5,327 nt of DNA from an uncultured bacterium (GTDB lineage Bacteria; Cyanobacteriota; Vampirovibrionia; Gastranaerophilales; Gastranaerophilaceae), in assembly GCA_902772945.1 (NCBI GenBank), contig CACYCU010000107.1, positions 1 through 5,327 of the forward strand, read 5' to 3'. Under the pieces are notes generated by a model. The model was not told the origin of the DNA, made no database searches, and worked only from the letters and a program-made list of their open reading frames with translations. A program made the translations under genes and the position numbers. This document shows positions 1 to 5,327 of this stretch, piece by piece (the stretch's first letter is position 1; each line of letters begins with the position of its first letter).

Positions 1-681
1 AACTTGAAATGAACTTATTGCAGTAATTATAACTACAAAAAATATAGTTGGCGAAAGCATTGGAACAGTGACTTTTTTAAATATTTGAATTGAATTTGCT
101 CCGTCGATTTTTGCAGCTTCAAACAAGCTTTGAGAAATTCCGCTTAGCGCTGACAAAAATATAATCATATTATATCCTATCAATTTCCAAACAGAAACTA
201 TTATTAAAGCCGGCATTGCAAAATGAGTATCATACAACCAATTAATATGAATATGCAAAACATGATTCAACATTCCGATATTTGGATCAAACATCCATTC
301 CCATACAACACCTATAACAATCATAGGAGTTATAAAAGGCAAGAAATATGCTGTCTTATAAAACTCAGCTCCTCTGATTTTTGAGTTTAGAATAGCAGCT
401 AAAATTAAAGGGATAATTACCCCTAAAATTGATGTTGAAAGTGCAAATACGACAGTATTAACAAAAATTTTTAAAAATACAGGTTCAGAAAAAATCTCTT
501 TATAATTTGCAAATCCTACAAACTTAATCGGATTTAACAAATCCCATTTAGTAAAACTTAATCCGAAAGAACAAAAAACGGGAATTATTATAAAGATAAG
601 AGTTCCTACAAGTGCAGGTAAAATAAATATCCAACCCGCAAAACTCTCTTTATTAGAAAATTTTTCAAGAAATTTTTTCAT
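1..681 (-). CDS. Sugar ABC transporter permease, MalF/UgpA type (partial, C-terminus beyond window)
   Basis: This is an inner-membrane subunit of a binding-protein-dependent ABC importer for sugars or glycerol phosphate. I translated it by hand from ATG at 681; it stays open for 227 codons to the window edge. Hydrophobic segments lie near residues 15-38, 72-98, 108-130, 157-179 and from 211 on. The decisive motif is the cytoplasmic EAA loop that docks on the ATPase: EAAKIDGANSIQIFKKVTVP at residues 188-207, with E188, A189, D193, G194, A195 and P207 in family positions. The N-terminal 'WIFILPALVGTLIF' and 'GFANY' stretches are also typical of the family. Relatives are usually about 290-310 residues, so some 65-80 residues are missing; the second permease, binding protein and ATPase would be sought beyond position 1. 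No Shine-Dalgarno precedes the ATG, and a -10 box ends only seven bases upstream. The substrate cannot be told from this fragment. Confidence 0.93.
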   Translation of the reverse strand, partial: MKKFLEKFSNKESFAGWIFILPALVGTLIFIIIPVFCSFGLSFTKWDLLNPIKFVGFANYKEIFSEPVFLKIFVNTVVFALSTSILGVIIPLILAAILNSKIRGAEFYKTAYFLPFITPMIVIGVVWEWMFDPNIGMLNHVLHIHINWLYDTHFAMPALIIVSVWKLIGYNMIIFLSALSGISQSLFEAAKIDGANSIQIFKKVTVPMLSPTIFFVVIITAISSFQV

Positions 682-683
682 GA

Positions 684-693
684 TATAATTATA
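684..693. promoter_or_regulatory. Palindromic -10 element shared by two divergent promoters
   Basis: The ten bases TATAATTATA form a perfect palindrome and give a consensus TATAAT on each strand: 684-689 on plus, 693-688 on minus. On plus, TTTTCA at 662-667 is a fair -35 box at 16 bases and the predicted start is about A696. On minus, TTGCAC at 715-710 is a weaker -35 box, also at 16 bases, and the predicted start falls on 681, the A of the permease ATG. The positions are read from the sequence; promoter function is inferred. RNA polymerase could occupy only one orientation at a time. Confidence 0.6.
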
Positions 694-703
694 CAATAAC
701 TTT

Positions 704-710
704 GGAGAGG
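704..710 (+). promoter_or_regulatory. Ribosome binding site that sets the mutase start at ATG 716
   Basis: GGAGAGG lies five bases before ATG 716, which is good spacing. An in-frame GTG at 710-712 would extend the protein by two residues, but it overlaps this site and cannot be served by it. ATG 716 is therefore the chosen start. Confidence 0.8.
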
Positions 711-715
711 TGCAA

Positions 716-2182
716 ATGCAAAAATATGAACATGCTTTCGGCAAAAATGATATCAGAGGAATTTACGGAGAAGATATAACAGAGGAATTGTATTTTAATA
801 CAGGGATAGGATTTGTTGAATGGCTAAAATTACAATCCGGTCAAATTCCATCTGAGATGTATATAACAGTAACAAAAGACGCAAGGCTTCATTCTACACC
901 TTTAGAAAACGCTTTAGTTGACGGAATTACATCAGCCGGAGCAAATGTAATAAAATTGGGACTTGCTCCAACTCCTATAGGATATTATTCTGAAGTTAAA
1001 GGAGTTAATGGTCAAAGTATAATTGCAGCTGCTATTATTACTGCAAGTCACAATCCAAAAGAATATAACGGACTAAAGATGACTTATAATAAAAGAACTT
1101 TAACTGAAAGCCAAATTGCAGAGGTTAAAGAAATTACTCTGTCTAATATGCAACCGTACAATACGTTATTAACCCAACACAAAGATTGTTCAAAAATAAG
1201 TGAGTATAATATAATTCCTGATTATATCGCAGAAATGAAAGAAAAATTTAAATCCGTGGGAAAAGGAGTTAAGGTTGTTGTTGACAGTGCAAATGCAACA
1301 GGAGGAATTGTAGGGCCTGAATTATACAGACAAATTGGAGCTGAAGTTGTTGAATTATTTTCGGAACCTGACGGAAATTTCCCAAACCACCATCCAAATC
1401 CAAGTGTTGAAAAAACTCTTGATACACTAAAAGAAGTTGTTATAAAAGAAAAGGCTGATATCGGTATCGCATACGACGGAGATAGTGATAGGATTGGAAT
1501 TGTAGATTCTAATGGAAAATATCTAACGGGAGATAAATTACTCTTAATTTATGCAATCGATTTACTTAGCACTTCAAAAATAGAAAAACCAGCTATTGTA
1601 AGTGAAGTAAAATGTTCTCAAGTATTATTTGATGAAATAAATCGACTTGGAGGCAAGGCTGTAATGTGCAAAACCGGACACGGCTATATAAAAGACAAAA
1701 TGAAAGAAACAAATGCTCTTTTAGCCGGTGAAATGAGCGGCCATACTTTTTTTAAAGACAGATATTACGGCTTTGATGATGCTATATATGCCGGATGCAG
1801 AATTATAGAAATTATTTCAAAACACAAAAAATTAAATTCCGAATTTAAAATTTTTGATATGTTGAAAGCTTTTGATAACGTTTATTCATCTTCAGAAGTT
1901 AGATTTCCTTGTCCAAATGAATTAAAAAAATCAACATTAGAACAAGTTGAAAATAAAATTAAAGAAAATAAAGATATATTTGGTTCTGAAATAAAAGACA
2001 TTATTACTCTTGATGGTATGAGAATAGTTTTTGACGGAGGTTTTGCATTAATTCGTCAGAGTAATACAGAACCTGTATTTACATTGAGATTTGAAGCTAA
2101 AACAAAAGATGAATGCGAAATGTTTAAATCATCAATGATACAAATCTTAGATGATATATTGAAAAGCCCTGCACAGATGTGA
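716..2182 (+). CDS. manB: Phosphomannomutase/phosphoglucomutase
   Basis: This cytosolic enzyme interconverts hexose 6-phosphate and hexose 1-phosphate (mannose and/or glucose) through a phosphoserine and a bisphosphate intermediate, feeding GDP-mannose or UDP-glucose synthesis. It has 488 residues, complete for the alpha-D-phosphohexomutase family (usually about 450-500). All four domain signatures are present: the phosphoserine loop TASHNPKEYNG with Ser111; the Mg2+ loop DGDSDR with Asp254, Asp256 and Asp258; the sugar-recognition loop GEMSGH at 338-343; and the phosphate-binding loop RQSNTEP at 447-453. The stretch after GEMSGH (FFKDRYYGFDDAIYAG) resembles AlgC-type PMM/PGM enzymes rather than phosphoglucosamine mutase (GlmM), which favours dual mannose/glucose specificity, though sequence alone cannot settle this. 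The gene diverges from a sugar permease gene. Its final codons lie opposite the 3' arm of the putative 6S RNA, and no intrinsic terminator of its own is visible after the stop. The symbol manB is a family-level assignment. Confidence 0.95.
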   Translation: MQKYEHAFGKNDIRGIYGEDITEELYFNTGIGFVEWLKLQSGQIPSEMYITVTKDARLHSTPLENALVDGITSAGANVIKLGLAPTPIGYYSEVKGVNGQSIIAAAIITASHNPKEYNGLKMTYNKRTLTESQIAEVKEITLSNMQPYNTLLTQHKDCSKISEYNIIPDYIAEMKEKFKSVGKGVKVVVDSANATGGIVGPELYRQIGAEVVELFSEPDGNFPNHHPNPSVEKTLDTLKEVVIKEKADIGIAYDGDSDRIGIVDSNGKYLTGDKLLLIYAIDLLSTSKIEKPAIVSEVKCSQVLFDEINRLGGKAVMCKTGHGYIKDKMKETNALLAGEMSGHTFFKDRYYGFDDAIYAGCRIIEIISKHKKLNSEFKIFDMLKAFDNVYSSSEVRFPCPNELKKSTLEQVENKIKENKDIFGSEIKDIITLDGMRIVFDGGFALIRQSNTEPVFTLRFEAKTKDECEMFKSSMIQILDDILKSPAQM

Positions 2183-2339
2183 TTTTGTTGCCTGCGGAGT
2201 CTCGCAGGTGGGTGAACGCCTCGGATTATCCGTTTCCCACTGGCGATTATAAATCGGTGGGTATACTTCACATCCTGTCAGAGTCAATTCTCCCTTTTAA
2301 TAAAAATGTAGGAACAAAATAAACATCCATACAGAACTT
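2162..2339 (-). ncRNA. ssrS: Candidate 6S RNA (about 178 nt, structure-based)
   Basis: Positions 2189-2279 are about 53% G+C against roughly one third around them. A strong minus-strand promoter predicts a start near 2339. The first 16 bases (2339-2324) pair without a gap to 2179-2164, with 11 Watson-Crick and 5 G-U pairs; the G-U pairs would be A-C mismatches on plus, so minus is the RNA strand. The helix continues with 2323/2180 and, past a small TT/C loop, with 8 pairs, 2320-2313 to 2189-2182. Next comes a large asymmetric open region holding a six-pair hairpin on its 3' side (2208-2203 with 2196-2191), then an apical arm: GTGAA 2271-2267 with 2216-2212, CCCAC 2261-2257 with GTGGG 2240-2236, and CGATT 2256-2252 with 2248-2244. 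TTTT follows the closing stem at 2165-2162. This length, closing stem, bubble and 3'-side hairpin are the known 6S plan, in which the RNA mimics an open promoter and binds housekeeping RNA polymerase. Signatures of 5S, SRP RNA and tmRNA are absent. The identification rests on architecture; no covariance search was possible. Confidence 0.66.
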
Positions 2340-2345
2340 AACTAT

Positions 2346-2374
2346 ATTTTAGCATATTGTTATACGATTTTCAA
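2346..2374 (-). promoter_or_regulatory. Promoter of the candidate 6S RNA
   Basis: On the minus strand TTGAAA (2374-2369), a 17-base spacer and TAAAAT (2351-2346) form a near-consensus housekeeping promoter, strengthened by an extended -10 TGC at 2354-2352. The predicted start is A2339, exactly where the 5' arm of the long closing helix begins. The -35 box overlaps the TGA stop (2373-2371) of the upstream gene. Confidence 0.75.
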
Positions 2375-3045
2375 CTTCTGGAAAATTTCTTTACTCCGAT
2401 ATAAAATCCAATATACATAGATAAAACTACAATTGCTACGGTATTTACAACGTCTAAATGCGGATAATCATAGTAAAATACGTTTAATCCAGCAACAATG
2501 AGCGCAAAAGTAAGTGCTGATAATGTATAATTAAAAGTTTTAAATTTAGGAGTTTCTGCAGTTTGAGGCATCATATCAACATTTGATAGAGTTACAGCCT
2601 TGTTATAAATCTCCTGAGATATCTGTTTATTATCTAAAAGCTGTTTACAAGATTTTTCATATGCTTTGTTAAGCTGAACCTCAACAAGTTTAAGCATCTC
2701 ATCTTGAGTCAATTTTCCTATTGCAGCCTCTCTAGCCATCTCATATGCAACATATGCAAGCTTTTGTAAAATGCTTTCATGATACATTGAAGGTATATTT
2801 GAACGTAACAAGTCAATATATTTATGAAAAGTCCATTCTGAAATTATTTGTGTAAGCATTTTTGCAACATCAGGACTGTCAATATTTTCTTCTTTTGAAA
2901 AAGCTTCACCTGCTATGTATGTAAAATTATAAACCCGATCCAAAAACTCTTTTTTATGCTGCAATGCAATATCACCGGGAATAATTCCTTCTGCTTGCTT
3001 TGTCAAATCTTTTGCAAAACTTTCATAATCAAAAGTTGATGTCAT
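2371..3045 (-). CDS. Unrecognised protein with helical N-terminus and two C-terminal membrane helices
   Basis: I do not recognise this 224-residue protein. Residues 1-165 are polar and look helical, with no signal peptide. Around 135-153 a run (LLDNKQISQEIYNKAV) resembles short SHOCT-like helical modules, a weak likeness only. Residues about 171-192 and 197-218 form two hydrophobic segments separated by a short YDYPHLD turn, ending in a basic tail (KKFSRS): a C-terminal membrane hairpin anchoring a presumably cytoplasmic domain. Start choice: ATG 3045 has AGGAGGT at 3057-3051 with five bases between; an upstream in-frame ATG at 3072 would add nine residues but would place this ribosome site inside the coding region. 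The gene lies 50 bases after the 718-residue membrane protein on the same strand, so an operon is likely, with a possible extra promoter in the gap. The frame is intact and the protein looks real. Confidence 0.82.
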   Translation of the reverse strand: MTSTFDYESFAKDLTKQAEGIIPGDIALQHKKEFLDRVYNFTYIAGEAFSKEENIDSPDVAKMLTQIISEWTFHKYIDLLRSNIPSMYHESILQKLAYVAYEMAREAAIGKLTQDEMLKLVEVQLNKAYEKSCKQLLDNKQISQEIYNKAVTLSNVDMMPQTAETPKFKTFNYTLSALTFALIVAGLNVFYYDYPHLDVVNTVAIVVLSMYIGFYIGVKKFSRS

Positions 3046-3050
3046 AATAC

Positions 3051-3057
3051 ACCTCCT
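3051..3057 (-). promoter_or_regulatory. Strong ribosome binding site deciding start at 3045
   Basis: AGGAGGT on the minus strand, five bases before ATG 3045, is close to a perfect anti-16S match. It excludes the longer frame beginning at 3072 as the main product. Confidence 0.85.
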
Positions 3058-3064
3058 AGGATAT

Positions 3065-3092
3065 ATTATCACATGCTTTTAATTTGTGGCAA
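3065..3092 (-). promoter_or_regulatory. Possible internal promoter before the 224-residue gene
   Basis: TTGCCA (3092-3087), 16 bases, then GATAAT (3070-3065) preceded by TGT give an extended -10 type promoter in the 50-base gap between the two minus-strand genes. The predicted start is near 3058, leaving a leader of about a dozen bases. It would let the downstream gene be expressed without the upstream one. The site is read from sequence and its activity is inferred. Confidence 0.4.
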
Positions 3093-3095
3093 GTT

Positions 3096-5252
3096 TTAGT
3101 TCATTTTTAATGCCTGCAGAGCTTGTTCTTCAGCTGTATCTGCTCTTTTCATTGCAGCCTCTGCTGCTGTCAAATCTTCTTGTCCGTTTAGCACAACCCC
3201 AACCGGTGATGGAACATATGTTCTAACAGGTTCTTGAGGATTGGTTGTTTGTTGTGATGTTATTGTACTATTGTAGTTTTGAGTATTTTGATATCCTTGA
3301 ATTGCTTGTCCGTTTCTGTATTTATTTAACATGTTTGTTTTACTTCTGCCATATTGATCATACTCAACAGGCCCTATAGATTGAGTTTTTTGAAGTTGTG
3401 GCGGCAATTCCGTTTTTGTTTGTGTGCTTTTTTCAGTTTGCTGAGCTTCTTTACCCTCATCTAAAAGTGAATGTTTTGGTTTTCCAAAAATTAAATGGGA
3501 AGTTTTTACTGCTAATTTATTAAACATAGGAAGCAAGATAAACATACCCAAAGCTATTCTCATCGGATAGCCTGCCATTTGTTTTATACCGAATTTCGGA
3601 TGATGGAATAAATCTTTAATTTTTGCAAGAACACCTTTTCTGAATGTTGTTTTGCCATCTTTAACAACTCCAATACTCTTTTTATCGTATGGTCTGATTT
3701 GTTCCAGACCAACAGTGATAATTCGACCTCCTCGTTTAAATAGTTTTGTTATTGGATTTTTAACTCCGGCATTTAATTCTTTCTTTAATGAATCTTTACT
3801 TGCCTTCCAAGCTTCTTTGCTTGCAAATTCACCATTCATTGCTTTTTCATTATGAATCTTCAAGTGTTCTCTATATTTTGCAACTTGTTCTTTTGTCAAT
3901 CCAGCATATTGTAATCCGCCAACTTTATGCATTAATTGTAGAGCAAACGGCATACAAATAAAGAATGAAAGCATTTCAGCAAAACGTTCTGCAAATGATT
4001 TAGCTTTTTCGCTCATTCCGCCTTTTTGTGTTAGTGATTTGTATATTACATCAGCAAGATATGCTGCTTGTACAACAGCTAAGAACTTACCGCCGGCTAC
4101 TCTGTTAGTTGTCGCCTCTAAAGTGAAGTGAGCATATTTATTAAAGAATCGTCCAAAATATGTTTTTGGAAGTTTATCTAAATAGCCATGTTTTTGAAGA
4201 ATATTTCTTATTTCAGTGTATTCCGGTTTATATAAATCATTACCAAATTCTGCTGCTAATTTATTTGCAGTTTCTCTTGCAAATACTTCACGACCAAATA
4301 ACTTTAAACTTGCTCTGCCTCTTGCGCTCGATTTAGTACCCCAAATTCGTGCAAACATGTCCTTATTAGCACTAAGAGTAGCATCTAAAATTTTTGCCAT
4401 GTTTTGTGCGGTTTTTTCCTTTGCTAAATTCATATCAGCAAAGTTTTTATATCCGCCTTCAAACGCTTTTAAATCCTGCAAGATACTTGCTCTTTTTGAT
4501 TTGTCAGCCCATTGTGATGCTAAACGTGCTGCTTCTGTCGGATCTTTTGAGTGTTTTAACAGAGTTTTATATTCAGCTTCTTGTATAAATGCTTTGTGAC
4601 CTTCTTTAGGTATAGATTTTAATTGAGTTTCAAAAGCTGCAATTTCCTCTTTTGTAGCTCCGTAACAATCCAAATCGGCAATATGATTTCTTGGCTTGCA
4701 GAAGTTTTCAATATGCTGCGGATAATCAAACAACTGCATACCTTGTATGCCTTCATATTGACCTATAAACATATCAAGTTCAGGTCTTGACGGAGTGTAT
4801 GCAAAAGCTTTTAAAATCCTTGATTTATCAACTATTTTAGTTTTTAAAAAATCTTTAATTGAATGATATCTTTTATTTAGTGATTGAGCAAAATTAGATT
4901 TTCCGAATTTGCTTTCGGTAACAGTATTTGCTATTTTATCACCATAATTACCGATTTTATATTGAATTGTATCTTCGTAATTACCCCTTGATTTTTTTGC
5001 AAATTTATCCATTAATTGCGCATTTAAAAACCACAAAGGAATTGCGAGCAATCCGGTTTTTAGCATTGCCTTTGGATCTTCTGTGGTTTCGGAAACTCTT
5101 GAACCTACATATGAATCTTGAATATTCTCTTTTAATAATTCAGGATTTGCTTGAATAGCAGCTTCCATAGGCACCTGATTTGCTTCAGGTAGCCCTGCTT
5201 GCAGTGCCTGATATGCTATTTGTTGGTTTTGATTTACATTATTGTCAAGCAT
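3096..5252 (-). CDS. Large unrecognised multi-segment membrane protein with low-complexity tail
   Basis: I do not recognise this 718-residue protein and can assign no function. The N-terminus (1-60) is polar, Q/N/A-rich and lacks a signal peptide. Hydrophobic segments lie near 64-81, 388-406, 424-443 and 563-584, so it is probably membrane bound, with a basic helical region of about 300 residues (90-385) between the first two. Residues 450-560 are again basic and polar. From about 600 to 690 the chain is rich in Q, T, N and P and probably disordered; residues 677-686 read RTYVPSPVGV, and the C-terminus (694-716) is an Ala/Glu-rich amphipathic helix. Start: ATG 5252 has AGGGG at 5262-5258 with five bases between. 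The gene is probably the first of a two-gene unit with the 224-residue membrane protein. The long uninterrupted frame, good ribosome site and segmental composition argue that it is real. Confidence 0.85.
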   Translation of the reverse strand: MLDNNVNQNQQIAYQALQAGLPEANQVPMEAAIQANPELLKENIQDSYVGSRVSETTEDPKAMLKTGLLAIPLWFLNAQLMDKFAKKSRGNYEDTIQYKIGNYGDKIANTVTESKFGKSNFAQSLNKRYHSIKDFLKTKIVDKSRILKAFAYTPSRPELDMFIGQYEGIQGMQLFDYPQHIENFCKPRNHIADLDCYGATKEEIAAFETQLKSIPKEGHKAFIQEAEYKTLLKHSKDPTEAARLASQWADKSKRASILQDLKAFEGGYKNFADMNLAKEKTAQNMAKILDATLSANKDMFARIWGTKSSARGRASLKLFGREVFARETANKLAAEFGNDLYKPEYTEIRNILQKHGYLDKLPKTYFGRFFNKYAHFTLEATTNRVAGGKFLAVVQAAYLADVIYKSLTQKGGMSEKAKSFAERFAEMLSFFICMPFALQLMHKVGGLQYAGLTKEQVAKYREHLKIHNEKAMNGEFASKEAWKASKDSLKKELNAGVKNPITKLFKRGGRIITVGLEQIRPYDKKSIGVVKDGKTTFRKGVLAKIKDLFHHPKFGIKQMAGYPMRIALGMFILLPMFNKLAVKTSHLIFGKPKHSLLDEGKEAQQTEKSTQTKTELPPQLQKTQSIGPVEYDQYGRSKTNMLNKYRNGQAIQGYQNTQNYNSTITSQQTTNPQEPVRTYVPSPVGVVLNGQEDLTAAEAAMKRADTAEEQALQALKMN

Positions 5253-5318
5253 AGTTTCCCCTATATAAATATAAAAACATTTTTATAATCATAATTGACT
5301 TTTAAAACATATTGTAAA
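5253..5318 (-). promoter_or_regulatory. AT-rich upstream region of the 718-residue gene, with palindrome
   Basis: This stretch should hold the promoter for the two-gene unit. The best candidate is TTTACA (5318-5313) with TATGAT (5293-5288), but its 19-base spacer is long; TATAAA at 5287-5282 is an alternative -10 box without a clear -35. An 18-base palindrome, TATAAAAA-CA-TTTTTATA (5270-5287), lies just downstream of or over these boxes and could be an operator or simply a product of AT richness. Confidence 0.28.
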
Positions 5319-5327
5319 GAAATGTAA

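Noticed and set aside
710..715. GTG at 710 as the mutase start
   Set aside because: It overlaps the ribosome binding site GGAGAGG, which is properly spaced for ATG 716.
2056..2271. A 71-codon minus-strand open frame overlapping the end of the mutase gene
   Set aside because: It lies antisense to mutase coding sequence and inside the structured RNA, has no ribosome site, and its rare Arg/His/Cys-rich composition reflects the RNA's G+C content.
2173..2278. The structured region as a plus-strand terminator or 3' UTR element of the mutase
   Set aside because: The inner pairing also works on plus, but the long outer helix needs five G-U pairs that exist only in the minus-strand RNA, and the strong promoter is on minus. 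No T-run follows a hairpin on plus.
2162..2339. SRP RNA, 5S rRNA or tmRNA as the identity of the structured RNA
   Set aside because: No SRP apical loop with GGAA/AGCAG, no 5S conserved CGAACUC-type stretch, and it is too short and lacks a tRNA-like end for tmRNA.
2366..2390. Hairpin ATTTTC...GAAAAT near the end of the 224-residue gene as a terminator
   Set aside because: Six A/T-dominated pairs with an eight-base loop and no following T-run; it overlaps the RNA promoter -35 box instead.
3046..3072. ATG at 3072 as the start of the 224-residue gene
   Set aside because: The near-perfect AGGAGGT lies downstream of it and is correctly spaced for ATG 3045; the extra nine residues would overlap a likely -10 box.
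4216..4599. Plus-strand open frames of 127 and 64 codons, and others at 3652-3855 and 4928-5158
   Set aside because: All lie antisense within the 718-residue gene, have no convincing ribosome sites, and look like shadows of that frame.

Overview
The window is AT-rich bacterial DNA, roughly one-third G+C by eye. It carries strong AGGAGG-type ribosome binding sites and tightly packed genes. Nothing in it fixes the taxon. The base composition, together with two unrecognised membrane-associated proteins, would fit a gut-type low-GC lineage such as Gastranaerophilales/Melainabacteria or a Firmicute, but that is only a guess.

Layout, left to right. (1) Positions 1-681, minus strand: the first 227 residues of a MalF/UgpA-type sugar ABC transporter permease, cut off by the window edge. 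(2) Positions 682-715: a very short divergent control region built around a perfect palindrome, TATAATTATA, which supplies a -10 box to each strand. (3) Positions 716-2182, plus strand: a complete phosphomannomutase/phosphoglucomutase with every signature motif of the alpha-D-phosphohexomutase family. (4) Positions about 2162-2339, minus strand: a G+C-rich island in the only larger gene-free gap. It has its own strong promoter and folds into a long closed rod whose 5' and 3' ends pair almost perfectly. I interpret it as a 6S RNA. Its 3' arm lies antisense to the last codons of the mutase gene, and its promoter -35 box overlaps the stop codon of the next gene. (5) Positions 2371-3045 and 3096-5252, minus strand: two unrecognised genes, probably co-transcribed. 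One encodes a 224-residue protein with two C-terminal membrane helices. The other encodes a 718-residue protein with about four predicted membrane segments and a Q/N/T/P-rich tail.

How the parts may work together. The permease and mutase are divergent from a shared control point, which hints at linked sugar uptake and sugar-phosphate interconversion. The two membrane proteins look like a functional pair of unknown role. The RNA, if it is 6S, is a global regulator of RNA polymerase and need not be related to its neighbours.
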